Assembly: GCA_024103385.1 (NCBI GenBank)
Contig: JAGFIT010000018.1
Span: 1-50,313, forward strand
Length of the DNA: 50,313 nucleotides
Direction of reading: 5' to 3'
Source: Vicingus serpentipes
GTDB taxonomy: Bacteria; Bacteroidota; Bacteroidia; Flavobacteriales_E; Vicingaceae
The position numbers and the translations under genes are program-made. The notes under the pieces were generated by a model that did no database searches, had not been told where the DNA came from, and worked only from the letters and a program-made list of their open reading frames with translations. Each line of letters starts with the position of its first letter. The stretch's first letter is position 1. Shown piece after piece: positions 1 to 9,246 of this stretch.

Positions 1-3000
1 ACTACTGGAGTAGCAGATGATCCTCCAGAAACAATGACACCTGCAGGACTTCCTAAGGCTGTCCAATTATAAGAGTTTCCTCCACTAGCGTTTAAGGTAA
101 TGTCATTCAAATAACAATCAGCTGCATCGGGGGCTACAATAGTGGGTAGGGGGTTGACGGTTACAGTGACGGTGGTGCTATCTTTACAACTATTATTATC
201 AGTTACCAATACTTGATAGTTTGTTGTAGTTACAGGATTAGCTATTGGATTGGCTATATTAGGATTACTCAAATTAGTGTTTGGTGTCCATAAATAAGTA
301 GTTCCACCACTTGCATTTAATGTTACGTTTTCTCCTATACAAACACTATCGTCTAATGCTAATGCAATAGGCAAAGGATTAACTACAATGTCAGCTGTTG
401 CAGTTGCTGTATCTCCGTTGTTGTCTGTAATTAAAACAGTATAAGTAGTTGTTACGATTGGGTTGTCTGTCTGTATATCGATAGATGGGTCAGTAGTTCC
501 ACTCCCTGGGGTAGTAATAGTACCTCCAGTATAATCAAAAATATAGTTTAAGGATCCTCCCGAACCTGTTGCTGTTATTGTTCCAGTTTCTCCTAAACAA
601 ATAGTGTCTCCTACTAAGGTAACTTTTGGTCCGCAAGTAAGAAGAGGAAGAGGAATCTCTAATGAATCAAAACATATGTTACCGTCTCTTATCACGACTT
701 TAAAAATAGTATCTGTAGGTAATCCAGAAATATCTTGTGTGGTATCCCCTGTGCTCCAGCTATAAATAAAAGGAGCGGTTCCTCCATTAACAATAAAATC
801 AATACTTGCGTCATTATTACATGTACCTAAATTGATTAGCGTATCTAATACCATTGCGGGTAATGTGCCTATTGTTATCGATTCATTAGTTATACATCCA
901 ATAGCATCAGTTACTGTTACATTACAAGTAGTTCCAGAAGATATACCACTTATGTTTTGTGTGGTAGCACTAGAACAATCCCAACTAAAATTATAAGGAG
1001 GTGTCCCTCCTGTAACTGATGATGTTATTGCTCCATCTGTTTGTCCTGGACAGGCGTCTTTTCCGCTTAATGTTACAGATAAAGGACCATAATCAAAAAC
1101 AGTTATTGTATCTTGCTCTATACACCCATTGTTATCGGTAACGGTGACTTGGCAAAAACCTGGGTTAACGTTAGAAATGGAAGCAGTTGTTGCTGCAGGT
1201 TGACATGTCCATGAGTAATTATAAGGCGTGGTTCCTCCTCCTACTCTCATGTCAAGCGTGCCTGAGAAATTACCAGCACAATCAATAGAACTGTTGTCTT
1301 CAAGATCTCCGTCTAATGGAAGTGGACGATTCACAGTAACTAAGGCGTTTTTTGTACAGCCCTGAGCATCAGTAACAGTTACATCGTAAGTACCTCCTAG
1401 TAAGTTAGAAGCTGTTGCTCCTGTTTGTCCACCTGGAGTCCATAGGTAAGTAAATCCACCATTACCTCCAGAAGGAGTCGCTGTTGCTGATCCGTTATTG
1501 TTCTCAAAACAAGTTGCTGGTACGGTAGAAGTATTTAGAACGATATCATTGGGAGCATCTATTGTAAAAGAATAATCTCCTTGACAACCGTTGTTATCTG
1601 TAGCTGTTACTGTATAGAAATTTTTAGAAAGACCAGTAACAGTAGTTCCTGTAGAGACAGGTATAGTGTTCCATGTGTAAGTGTATGGTCCTGTTCCTCC
1701 TGTTGCTGGAACAACCGTAGCAGAACCAGTAGTGTCTCCAGGACACACAACATCGGTAGCATTAGCACTTACGTTGATTACAGTTACTTCATTGATAACC
1801 ACTACTGCTGATTTACTACACCCGTTACCATCTACTACAGTTACTGTATATGTGCCTGGTGGTACATTGCTTACATTTGCTGTGGTATAGCCACCTGGTT
1901 GCCATGAGTAATTTACTGTTCCTGTAGTTCCTGTTGCATTAGCACTCAAGGTTCCATCATTAGCAGTACAACTAGAAGGGTCTGTTGCTGAAGCGGTTAA
2001 ATTAAAACTCGCATCTCCATTAATAGCAAAGTTTTTTACCTCTGTACAACCATTATCATCCGTAACGATTACATTATATGGTCCCGGATCTAACTCTGTA
2101 GCAGTTCCTCCACTTTGAGCAGGTGTTGATGTCCATTGAATAGTGTAGGGAGCTGTTCCTCCAGTGATGTTTGCTGTTGCACCACCAGGTTGTGGTTGGT
2201 TAAGCATTGTGCATACGGTTATAGTTCCACCACTCATGCTTAATCCGCAATTACATGATCCAGTTTGTGGGGTTTGACTAATAATATTAGAATTAGGTCC
2301 TGGCATTTGTTGACCACCACAATAAACTACTCCGTTAATTGAAGATATACCAGAACTGCATGCTGGATCTGTAAAAGCTACCCGATAACAACCACTTACT
2401 GGCGTACATACACCATCTATTAAGCTAAGATTTATATTCATTCCGCACGGTCGACATGTATCAACAACTAATGATTGTGTAACCGTATCATTACATGTAG
2501 GGTTTGCAGAAAAAGCAATTAGCTGAACAGTATATATTCCAGTTCCAGGATAGGTGTGGACTGGTGCAGCTAGTGTTGATTTTGGAGATCCATCTCCAAA
2601 ATCCCATTCAAAACCTATCGCTCCTTGAGAAACATCATAAAAAGTGATCTCATAATTACTACAATCTGTTGGGGCATATAAAATGTCTTTAATAAAATCA
2701 CCATCTAAATCGTTAGAAGCAGATGTTACTGGGTTGCAGTCTACTACATTGAATTGGAAATCTCGAATAGTAGTGGATACTAATACTCCATTTCTATATT
2801 CAGCTACGCAAACACCTATAACAAACCTACCTTTTATTGGTGGTACTCCTGTCAATAAACCTGTTGAAGGATCAATAGATAAGGATCCGTTAATTTGATC
2901 TGCAGTGTTGTATGGTGCTACATAAGTAACGGGCACATCTTTATTCTCCATTGGGGTACACATGGAGTAGACCAAGTTGTCACCATCAGCATCAGTAGCT

Positions 3001-3548
3001 GAAAGATCTAATGATAAAGGAGTGTTTGTACAAACAAAAACGGGAGGTCTTTCGTTAAATACGGGATTACTATTACAATCGGCTATACTGATATCTGGAA
3101 TAGAGACCGTAAATGATCCGCTTGCGTTTGGAGTAAGGTTAAGAATGTCAGCGTTTCTACAACAGGCTCCCCATTCAAGAACGTATCCTCCAGCAATAGG
3201 GGGTAAGTTGACTACTTTACTATATTCTGTGACTTCTAAACAAAGACCTGTAGGTGTTGAAGTACATGGATTAGGGGGAGCTGGATTTATTGTTGTGGGA
3301 CCAGGAGAAGGAATACTGATTGTTTGAAGCATTGTTCCAGCGGTGTTATATACTCCGATACTAATAGGGTCAGGGAAAGCAGCTCCACCACCATTACAAT
3401 CTCTATACATTTTAAAAGTAATGCGGTATTGTGATCCACCTAGACATTCGTAGGTAAATTCTCCACCAGCAATGTGTGCGGCTTTAAGAGAGGTAAAAGA
3501 ATGCAGTATTATAAATAGAAGTACAAAAAATAAATGAGAGAGCCGCAT
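1..3548 (-). CDS. Giant secreted adhesin with PKD and SprB-type repeats (3' end beyond window)
   Basis: The frame is open from an ATG at 3548 to the left edge, giving at least 1182 residues with no stop, so the C-terminus is missing. It begins with a signal peptide of about 24 residues ending near LKAA. Next come an Ig/cadherin-like section with ATDADGDNLVYS and a PKD domain with the signature WDFGDGS and HTYPGTGIYTV. From roughly residue 450 to 965 there are several units of about 80 residues with G-GT-PY-Y-W and YTVTVTD-NGC, the pattern of SprB repeats. PKD/Ig-like domains with TYLWTPN follow. Proteins of this type in Bacteroidota are exported by the type IX system and usually end in a gliding-motility C-terminal domain; that end is not visible here. 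It is probably a surface adhesin. A TACCTTTG -7 element lies 18 bases before the start. Confidence 0.88.
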   Translation of the reverse strand, partial: MRLSHLFFVLLFIILHSFTSLKAAHIAGGEFTYECLGGSQYRITFKMYRDCNGGGAAFPDPISIGVYNTAGTMLQTISIPSPGPTTINPAPPNPCTSTPTGLCLEVTEYSKVVNLPPIAGGYVLEWGACCRNADILNLTPNASGSFTVSIPDISIADCNSNPVFNERPPVFVCTNTPLSLDLSATDADGDNLVYSMCTPMENKDVPVTYVAPYNTADQINGSLSIDPSTGLLTGVPPIKGRFVIGVCVAEYRNGVLVSTTIRDFQFNVVDCNPVTSASNDLDGDFIKDILYAPTDCSNYEITFYDVSQGAIGFEWDFGDGSPKSTLAAPVHTYPGTGIYTVQLIAFSANPTCNDTVTQSLVVDTCRPCGMNINLSLIDGVCTPVSGCYRVAFTDPACSSGISSINGVVYCGGQQMPGPNSNIISQTPQTGSCNCGLSMSGGTITVCTMLNQPQPGGATANITGGTAPYTIQWTSTPAQSGGTATELDPGPYNVIVTDDNGCTEVKNFAINGDASFNLTASATDPSSCTANDGTLSANATGTTGTVNYSWQPGGYTTANVSNVPPGTYTVTVVDGNGCSKSAVVVINEVTVINVSANATDVVCPGDTTGSATVVPATGGTGPYTYTWNTIPVSTGTTVTGLSKNFYTVTATDNNGCQGDYSFTIDAPNDIVLNTSTVPATCFENNNGSATATPSGGNGGFTYLWTPGGQTGATASNLLGGTYDVTVTDAQGCTKNALVTVNRPLPLDGDLEDNSSIDCAGNFSGTLDMRVGGGTTPYNYSWTCQPAATTASISNVNPGFCQVTVTDNNGCIEQDTITVFDYGPLSVTLSGKDACPGQTDGAITSSVTGGTPPYNFSWDCSSATTQNISGISSGTTCNVTVTDAIGCITNESITIGTLPAMVLDTLINLGTCNNDASIDFIVNGGTAPFIYSWSTGDTTQDISGLPTDTIFKVVIRDGNICFDSLEIPLPLLTCGPKVTLVGDTICLGETGTITATGSGGSLNYIFDYTGGTITTPGSGTTDPSIDIQTDNPIVTTTYTVLITDNNGDTATATADIVVNPLPIALALDDSVCIGENVTLNASGGTTYLWTPNTNLSNPNIANPIANPVTTTNYQVLVTDNNSCKDSTTVTVTVNPLPTIVAPDAADCYLNDITLNASGGNSYNWTALGSPAGVIVSGGSSATPV

Positions 3549-3565
3549 AGTTTTGTATTTTTTTA

Positions 3566-3574
3566 GCAAAGGTA
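3566..3574 (-). promoter_or_regulatory. Bacteroidota -7 promoter element of the adhesin gene
   Basis: Read on the minus strand, TACCTTTGC matches the Bacteroidota -7 consensus TAnnTTTG, 18 bases before the adhesin ATG. No clear TTG is seen 19-20 bases further upstream, so only the -7 half is well supported. Confidence 0.5.
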
Positions 3575-3824
3575 TCATTTAAATTACAGTTAGAAATGTA
3601 ATTTTTGTATTTTTTATAAAAAAGAAAACCTTAATAATTATTCAATTTTAAAAGTGTAAAATATTGATATTTAATAATTTATGTATTTATATATTTAATA
3701 ATTAAGAATTAAAAAACCATAAAAAAGTATCTTTTTTGTTAAAAACAATAAGGTTGTAAAAGTAATAATAGACGGATTTTAAAATGTTGTAAATAAAAAA
3801 TATAAAAACACTAAATATCGACAA

Positions 3825-6365
3825 TCAGAACTCTAGATAAAACTTCAGGTTGAATTGTCTCGAGGTTAAATAGTTAGGAACAGCGTAATTTCTTCCAGTA
3901 ATATCTTCCACCCATAAGTAAGATATCACATTATTAATTTGTAATAAGTTAAAAACTTCAGCGCTTACCCATATGTTTTTAAAATAGTTTAATGGATTTT
4001 TTCCTTTGACTTCTTTTTTATCGCTCTTTAGTAAATAAGAAAAACCTAAGTCTACTCTACGGTAGGGAGGAATACGTAAAGTGGCTTTATAACGTTCGTG
4101 ATTTTGAGAGGGGCCAAAAGGTAAGCCTGTTCCATAATATAAGGCAATATGCATTTTTAAACTAGGTAGTTTAGGAACGTAATCTTGGAAGTAAAGTGAA
4201 AAATTAACGCGTTGATCCGTAGGACGAGGGATATTACCAGGTTGAATAGTATTACTGTCAATAGCTGTGTTGTTTGAAGTGTAACCCGGGATGATCGTTT
4301 CTCCATCACTATTAATGTATTCTACATAATAATCGTCCACTAAATTTTCTTCTGACTTCATTATAGACATGCTGAACCATGATTCAACACCTTTTACAAA
4401 CTCCCCGTTTACTTTAAAATCTACTCCAGTAGCGTAAGCATTAGCATTATTAGTTGCAAAATAACGGATACGAACATTATCAATTTCATAAGGGATAATG
4501 TTTTGCATATACTTATAATAAATAGCAGTGGTAAATTTAAAAGGTCGTTCCCAAGCCTCAAAGTTTCTGTCTGCAGCTAATACGGCTTGGTAAGAAACTT
4601 GTGATTTGATGTTTTTATTAATTTCTCCGTTAAAACCTCTCATTTCCTTGTAAAAAGGAGGTTGGTAATATACTCCTCCAGATAATCGAAATAAGTAGTC
4701 TTTTTTCCAATTAGGCTGGAAAGAAAAAGCACCTCTAGGGCTAAAAATAAATTCATCATTCAAATCCCAATAGCTACCTCTAATTCCTATGTTAAATGAA
4801 TAATTGGCGGTATCTTTACTCCATTGCCATGTGCGCTGCAAGTAAGCACTATACCTATTGCTATTTATAGCAATTTTTGATTTTAAAACTTCATTTAATT
4901 CTAATAACTGAATGGGTTGAGCAGATGGATCTGTATATCCCACAGAATCGCTAGAATGATGTATAGAATAATCTGTAGAGTCAAATATTCCCAATTCACT
5001 AATTTTATCTTTGATATATTCGTGTTGATATTTTACTCCCCAAAAAGTAGTGTGGTTATTTTGTATAATTTTTCCTTTATGGGCAATGTTAAATACAGTA
5101 GCATCTAACCTATTTCTAGCATGATTTAAAAATGAGCCAACACCTCTATTGAATTTGATATCGCCAAAATTATCTTTACTTAAATCCCGTTCTAATTCAT
5201 CAATACTGTATGCTCCTTCAATGTCAAATTTTTCATCTTCCAATGTGCTAAATAATGAAGTAATTATTTTTAATTCGGTGTTTTCTTTAGGTTTATAGGT
5301 GTTGCTGATAGCTCCAAAATAAGTTTGAAATTGATCGACTTCTTGTCCCTCAAAAAATACACTCAATTGCAATGCTTGGTTGATAGTTCCAAATTCAGTT
5401 TTTCTGTTTTCAGGGATAAAATTGTATCTATTTTTAGCAATGTTTCCTAGAAAACCTATTTCCCATTTTTCTGAGATGTCGTAGGTTAAATAGGATTGTA
5501 TATCGAAAAAAGAAGGTTTATAATCACCATCAGTATCTAAACTTTGAAGAATGTATTGGTTGGTTTTGTATCTGATTCCTGTGAGGTGTGTGAAACGGTG
5601 ATTGTCACTTGCCCCTTCTACGTGTATAGAAGCACCTTGTAAGCTAAATGAAACAGAACCTGCAAATTCTTCAGGTTCTTTATATTTTACATCTAAAACA
5701 GAAGACATCTTATCTCCATATCTGGCATCAAAGCCTCCTGCAGAAAATTGAATATCACTTACCATGTTGGAGTTAATGAAGCTTAGTCCTTCTTGTTGTC
5801 CAGACCGAATTAGAAATGGACGGTAAACTTCTATGTCATTCACATAAACCAAATTTTCGTCAAAATTTCCCCCTCTAACCGAGTATTGTGAACTTAATTC
5901 ATTATTAGAGGAAACCCCGGGTAATGTTTTAAGTATTGCCTCAAAACTACCTGAAGAGCTAGTGAAAGTAGTGGCTAATCGAGGGTTAATTTTTTGCATA
6001 GTAGTACTGCGATTTTTTTCCTCTTCGATGTTGACATCATCAATAAATGTGATAGATTTAGATACTTCAGGGTTGAATGTATACTGTTCGTTTGGTTGTA
6101 GATATAGTGCTTTTTTTATAGAGTTATATCCTATAAAGGTTATGCCTAATTCAATACTGGTGTTGGCAGGAACTGTTAAAGAAAAATAACCATTCTTATT
6201 AGATGTTGTTCCTCCCGAAACACCAACTACAGCAATGTTCGCTCCTTCAATAAGCTCACCATCTACATTTTTAATAATACCCGATACAATAGCGGTTTCT
6301 TGAGCAGAGAGAACAAAGGAAATTGTCAGGAAAAATAATATGTAAATGATTTTTTTTAGCTCCAC
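3825..6365 (-). CDS. TonB-dependent outer-membrane receptor with carboxypeptidase-regulatory-like domain
   Basis: 846 residues. A signal peptide (about 1-21, ending SAQ) is followed by a CarboxypepD_reg-like beta domain (about 25-110, IVSGIIKNVDGELIEGANI). A plug domain (about 120-225) contains SVRGGNFDENLVYVNDIEVY and ends in the FDARYGDKMSSVLDV strand. A long beta-barrel follows, ending in FNLKFYLEF with the terminal Phe typical of outer-membrane proteins. The family imports large ligands using TonB energy; the ligand cannot be read from the sequence. The start is GTG: there is a stop nine codons upstream and no ATG in between. No SusD-like partner is adjacent, and the neighbour is the adhesin on the same strand 276 bp away. 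Confidence 0.88.
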   Translation of the reverse strand: MELKKIIYILFFLTISFVLSAQETAIVSGIIKNVDGELIEGANIAVVGVSGGTTSNKNGYFSLTVPANTSIELGITFIGYNSIKKALYLQPNEQYTFNPEVSKSITFIDDVNIEEEKNRSTTMQKINPRLATTFTSSSGSFEAILKTLPGVSSNNELSSQYSVRGGNFDENLVYVNDIEVYRPFLIRSGQQEGLSFINSNMVSDIQFSAGGFDARYGDKMSSVLDVKYKEPEEFAGSVSFSLQGASIHVEGASDNHRFTHLTGIRYKTNQYILQSLDTDGDYKPSFFDIQSYLTYDISEKWEIGFLGNIAKNRYNFIPENRKTEFGTINQALQLSVFFEGQEVDQFQTYFGAISNTYKPKENTELKIITSLFSTLEDEKFDIEGAYSIDELERDLSKDNFGDIKFNRGVGSFLNHARNRLDATVFNIAHKGKIIQNNHTTFWGVKYQHEYIKDKISELGIFDSTDYSIHHSSDSVGYTDPSAQPIQLLELNEVLKSKIAINSNRYSAYLQRTWQWSKDTANYSFNIGIRGSYWDLNDEFIFSPRGAFSFQPNWKKDYLFRLSGGVYYQPPFYKEMRGFNGEINKNIKSQVSYQAVLAADRNFEAWERPFKFTTAIYYKYMQNIIPYEIDNVRIRYFATNNANAYATGVDFKVNGEFVKGVESWFSMSIMKSEENLVDDYYVEYINSDGETIIPGYTSNNTAIDSNTIQPGNIPRPTDQRVNFSLYFQDYVPKLPSLKMHIALYYGTGLPFGPSQNHERYKATLRIPPYRRVDLGFSYLLKSDKKEVKGKNPLNYFKNIWVSAEVFNLLQINNVISYLWVEDITGRNYAVPNYLTSRQFNLKFYLEF

Positions 6366-6439
6366 GAATAGGCTTACTTTTAATAGATTTCAAAACTAAC
6401 TAAAATTGTGAGATTATATTGTAGTGGATTTTTTATTTA

Positions 6440-6457
6440 AGTGAGCGCGGAAGGATT
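6440..6457 (-). repeat. 18-bp fragment of the tRNA-Arg 3' end
   Basis: AGTGAGCGCGGAAGGATT is identical to the 3' end of both full tRNA-Arg genes (T-arm side, acceptor, discriminator and one flanking base). It lies 165 bp left of the first full copy. It is followed by an imperfect inverted copy (about 6467-6480), so the plus strand can form a 14-bp stem with one mismatch. Such 3'-end fragments are usual attachment-site relics of tRNA-targeting integrases; that reading is inference. Confidence 0.6.
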
Positions 6458-6570
6458 ACTTTGTGATCCTTTGGCGTTCCGAATTCCGAAAATAAAACTC
6501 AAAATCTTTGATTTTGTTTTTTTATTGGTTCATTCACTCATTTGAATAAATTCAATTCGCTTATTCCCAA

Positions 6571-6604
6571 TAAAAAACTCCTTCAGCTTTGCTGAAAGAG
6601 TTTT
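6571..6604 (-). terminator. Rho-independent terminator of the left tRNA-Arg
   Basis: On the minus strand a 10-bp stem (CTCTTTCAGC / GCTGAAGGAG, one wobble) with an AAA loop is followed by six T. It begins directly after the 88-bp repeat that holds the tRNA. Confidence 0.75.
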
Positions 6605-6692
6605 CTTTTCTTAGTGAGCGCGGAAGGATTCGAACCTTCGACCGCCTCCTTAGAAGGGAGGTGCTCTATCCAGCTGAGCTACGCGCCCATCA
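6605..6692. repeat. 88-bp direct repeat, left copy (candidate attachment site)
   Basis: Identical base for base to 11371-11458. The identity starts at cttttcttag and ends at gcgcccatca; the flanks on both sides differ. Confidence 0.9.
6615..6688 (-). tRNA. tRNA-Arg (anticodon TCT), copy 1
   Basis: The 74-nt cloverleaf reads GGGCGCG at the acceptor 5' side and CGCGCTC at the 3' side (one G-U pair), then discriminator A. The anticodon stem CCTCC/GGAGG encloses CTTCTAA, giving anticodon TCT, which reads AGA. The T-loop is GGTTCGAATCC-like. CCA is not encoded. Confidence 0.95.
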
Positions 6693-6718
6693 AGAACTTG
6701 AGAGTAATCACTAGATTG

Positions 6719-6733
6719 ATTTGCAGGTAAATT
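6719..6733. repeat. Arm-type-site candidate, left end of element
   Basis: ATTTGCAGGTAAATT occurs here, 26 bp inside the left 88-bp repeat, and again at 11263-11277 near the right repeat. The right copy is part of a tandem pair of 12-bp motifs. Integrase arm binding is inferred from position. Confidence 0.4.
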
Positions 6734-6886
6734 GACAGTAAAAATGCTTGATTAGTAATTAATTTTTATCAGGTACTCTCATGGGTTATGTAAAGAACCA
6801 AAAAACAGACTAAAGTTTTATTGATCCCAGGCAAATATAGGTTTCCAGCCTTTACAAGTACCACTTCTTAAGCCTTTGATCCCTAC

Positions 6887-7777
6887 CTAATGCTTTATAA
6901 TCTTCTTAGTAACCACCTGACCATCCACATTAAGTTGAAGGAAGTAGATTCCAGTAGGATAAGTTGACAGATCTAACTCTAATTGGTCTCCAGATAAAGA
7001 ATTATCATGTAACAGTAATTGTCCAAGACTGTTTCTGATACTTTCCAATGTTGGATTACCTCCCTCTAAAGTGATGGATAGCTTCCCTGATGTTGGGTTA
7101 GGGAAGGTATTTATGTTAGATAGTTGGTTTTGTTCATTTATACTTACAGCAGAACAAGAGTTGTTGCAGTTAGAGCTAAAAGATACACCAATATCAATAC
7201 TGTTGTTTAGAACAGTCCAGTTAGAGTTAGCCCAACTTGGGTTATCAACCTCTATACAAGATAATAGATTTTGATTTACAGATAGATAGGTCATATTAAT
7301 GTTGTTCCCATTTTTTAGATTTAAGCAAGTCATATCATTTTGACTCCCACCATAACTGGTTAAGTTTATGTTGTTAGATAAATCATGTTCAGTGATTGAA
7401 TTTAAAGAATCAGTCAAAGTAACCAGTTGGATGTTTTGAGAAACATCTAAAGAGGTTAAATAATTCCCTACACAATACAAAGAGGTTAAGGCAGTGTTTT
7501 GAGATACATTAAGTGATGAGAGATTGTTAAAATAACAAGAAAGCTCTTTAAGGGCTGTAAAATCTTCAATTCCTGTTAAAGAACTTATGTTTTTTAGACT
7601 AACATCCAAAACACTAACTGTATCAATATTAGCTGTTAGAACAACACCATCAGGAGTTCCTGCATCATAACCCATGTCAATTAATGCTTGTTCAAAATTA
7701 GCATCAGGTATAGCTGTTGTTTGAGCTTTATAAATTACAATCGACAGTAACAAAGGGAGTAGTAAAATTTTTTTCAT
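6887..7777 (-). CDS. T9SS-secreted leucine-rich-repeat protein
   Basis: 296 residues. The signal peptide is about 1-18 (ending YKAQ). The segment ANFEQALIDMGYD precedes short leucine-rich repeats of the form L-SLDVSQN-AL-SL-C-NNL (about residues 60-190). The C-terminal 75 residues form a type A T9SS sorting domain: NINTFPNPTSGKLSI, then GIYFLQLNVDG and the basic end TKKIIKH. It should be secreted or attached at the cell surface; the binding partner is unknown. It lies inside the tRNA-bounded element as its leftmost gene, 109 bp downstream of a lipoprotein gene on the same strand. The start is the ATG before the signal peptide. Similar proteins are common chromosomal genes in Flavobacteriales, so it may be captured cargo. 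Confidence 0.88.
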   Translation of the reverse strand: MKKILLLPLLLSIVIYKAQTTAIPDANFEQALIDMGYDAGTPDGVVLTANIDTVSVLDVSLKNISSLTGIEDFTALKELSCYFNNLSSLNVSQNTALTSLYCVGNYLTSLDVSQNIQLVTLTDSLNSITEHDLSNNINLTSYGGSQNDMTCLNLKNGNNINMTYLSVNQNLLSCIEVDNPSWANSNWTVLNNSIDIGVSFSSNCNNSCSAVSINEQNQLSNINTFPNPTSGKLSITLEGGNPTLESIRNSLGQLLLHDNSLSGDQLELDLSTYPTGIYFLQLNVDGQVVTKKIIKH

Positions 7778-7886
7778 ATTTATTATTTAAGTGTCTAAAA
7801 TATAGTGATTTATTATTTTTTCCATAAATACCGTATTACTTTTTATCAACTACAAACATCTGTTTTAGCAATGCTGCTTGATTATA

Positions 7887-8381
7887 TTATTGACATACAA
7901 AAGTCTTAGCAATAAAACTATTTGTATTTTGACCACAAGTTGGATTTATACCAGAACAAAAAGGCAGTAAGCCTCCAGTTGTTTGAACCTCATTGCCATC
8001 TTTAGAAATAGACATTGAGATATCATTAACAGTATTAACTGATGACATCTGTCTAATAGCTAAAGGACCTGGTTCAATACTTAAGTATAAACTATATGCA
8101 CCTCCAGGAGGAGTATGTTGCATACTAAATGTTTTACTGAATCCAGTTGTTATACTAGTATCTGTAATCATATTATTATACTCATCTTTATACTTTACTG
8201 TAAAAGTTCCAGCAGGAACAGGTGTACCCAAAGTAACTTCATACTTCCATGTGCTGTTTGCACAAGTAACAGAAGTTGTAGGTGTAGAAGGTGGATTTTG
8301 AGGAGGTGTTGGTTGGACATTGTTTTTTGAGCATGCTAATACTGTTAGTGCTATCATAAGTAATCCTGTAAGTTTTTTCAT
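7887..8381 (-). CDS. Small lipoprotein of unknown function
   Basis: 164 residues. An N-terminal lipobox (LTVLAC, Cys17) marks it as a lipoprotein. A proline-rich linker (PTPPQNPPSTPTT) follows, then a beta-rich domain from about residue 38, starting TCANSTWKYEVTLGTP, with five Cys in that domain that could form disulfides. I do not recognise the family. Composition and length fit the small surface or periplasmic lipoproteins common in Bacteroidota. A TATATTTG -7 element lies at 8410-8417 on the minus strand, giving a leader of about 23 bases. It sits in the tRNA-bounded element and is divergent from the XRE regulator at 8473. Confidence 0.65.
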   Translation of the reverse strand: MKKLTGLLMIALTVLACSKNNVQPTPPQNPPSTPTTSVTCANSTWKYEVTLGTPVPAGTFTVKYKDEYNNMITDTSITTGFSKTFSMQHTPPGGAYSLYLSIEPGPLAIRQMSSVNTVNDISMSISKDGNEVQTTGGLLPFCSGINPTCGQNTNSFIAKTFVCQ

Positions 8382-8409
8382 GATAAGTGGTTTTAGAAGT
8401 TAGGCACAT

Positions 8410-8417
8410 CAAATATA
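8410..8417 (-). promoter_or_regulatory. -7 promoter element of the lipoprotein gene
   Basis: TATATTTG on the minus strand matches TAnnTTTG, about 28 bases before the start at 8381. No TTG at the canonical distance is visible. Confidence 0.45.
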
Positions 8418-8472
8418 CGAACTTATAATATATCATAAGTTGTTTTCAAGCTAATGCTATGACCTTTGATTT

Positions 8473-8700
8473 GTGGGTGATAACATTAAATATCAAGAAC
8501 AACTTGAAAAACTTAGTAATAATATTAAGCTTGCTAGGGAAAGAAAGGGTATGACAAAAAGAGAGCTTGCTGAGAGGTGTGAAATGGAAGAATCTAATTA
8601 CTGGAGGTTTGAAAATCCGAGTGATAAACTGAACCCCACCTTAAAGATACTTGTTCAAATATGTGAAGTATTGGAAGTTGATCTCAAAGATCTTCTTTAA
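8473..8700 (+). CDS. XRE/Cro-type helix-turn-helix regulator
   Basis: 75 residues. One HTH_3 domain fills the protein: NIKLARERKGMTKRELAERC, then MEESNYWRFENPSDKLNPTL and the closing helix LVQICEVLEVDLKDLL. This is the Cro/C1 fold that binds short operators. The start is GTG and no in-frame ATG exists nearby. It is the only plus-strand gene of clear family in the tRNA-bounded element; its last four bases overlap the end of the convergent gene at 8697. It probably controls element genes; an operator is not identifiable with confidence. Confidence 0.8.
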   Translation: MGDNIKYQEQLEKLSNNIKLARERKGMTKRELAERCEMEESNYWRFENPSDKLNPTLKILVQICEVLEVDLKDLL

Positions 8701-9026
8701 CAGCTCTCTTTAAAGACAGCCTTATTATTATTCTGATCCAGAATTAACCAGTCTGTTATCCATCTCTTTCCGATTAGACTTTGTACCACCACAAAATCAG
8801 TAGAAAAGTGTTTTGCTTCATCAAAGTGTAGCCCCTTTGCAATAAGAGTTTCACAAAAAGCATCTAGTGGTGCTGGATGCATAAAAGCAACTCTCGTTAA
8901 GTACTCATCATCAACATAAGAAGCATTAGTTACATCAGCTTTATACTGTTCTAATCCACCTGCATATTTTTGTTGTATAACCTGCTTAGGCACAACAACA
9001 CTAAAAAACTCAATTGATACTGCCAT
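8697..9026 (-). CDS. Hypothetical protein, 109 aa
   Basis: I do not assign a family. The protein starts MAVSIEFFSVVVPKQVI and has no signal peptide or membrane segment, so it should be cytoplasmic. A motif YVDDEYLTRVAFMHPAPLDA and an aromatic stretch KRWITDWLILDQ give it an ordinary globular composition. It ends four bases into the convergent XRE gene. Upstream, 25 bases from the start, a hairpin with a T-run on the same strand (9048-9072) could stop or attenuate transcription entering the gene. Confidence 0.6.
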   Translation of the reverse strand: MAVSIEFFSVVVPKQVIQQKYAGGLEQYKADVTNASYVDDEYLTRVAFMHPAPLDAFCETLIAKGLHFDEAKHFSTDFVVVQSLIGKRWITDWLILDQNNNKAVFKESC

Positions 9027-9047
9027 AATTTTGTGGTTTAAAGTTAG

Positions 9048-9072
9048 AAAAAAAAGGAGGTTTACAGTACCT
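9048..9072 (-). terminator. Hairpin with T-run upstream of the 109-aa gene
   Basis: AAGGAGGT-ACTGTAA-ACCTCCTT on the minus strand forms an 8-bp stem followed by a run of T, the form of an intrinsic terminator. It lies just before a gene start rather than after a gene, so it may act as an attenuator or end a transcript that starts further right. Confidence 0.5.
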
Positions 9073-9108
9073 CCTTAAACTGGCTTTCGTTTCAGATGCT
9101 ATTAAACT

Positions 9109-9246
9109 ATGGCAGCTTCTCAAAAAAATGCTAACAAATACACACACCATTTTAAACTAGTCAAAAAGAGTTATGGGCAATCACAAGAGAACCAGCTTTG
9201 TTTCAGCCATCAAGAATTGTGGGTTCTACAAAGAGAACCAATTTAA
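9109..9246 (+). CDS. Possible small protein, 45 aa
   Basis: An ATG-to-TAA frame of 45 codons starts MAASQKNANKYTHHFKLVKK and ends WVLQREPI. The composition (His, Tyr, Trp, Lys, Gln) looks protein-like rather than repetitive. It is divergent from the gene at 8697-9026, with the hairpin between them. No promoter or ribosome site stands out and I recognise no family, so it may be chance. Confidence 0.25.
   Translation: MAASQKNANKYTHHFKLVKKSYGQSQENQLCFSHQELWVLQREPI

Noticed and set aside
2683..3327. Plus-strand frames inside the adhesin region
   Set aside because: They are antisense to a continuous minus-strand frame with signal peptide and PKD/SprB repeats, and contain no recognisable domain.
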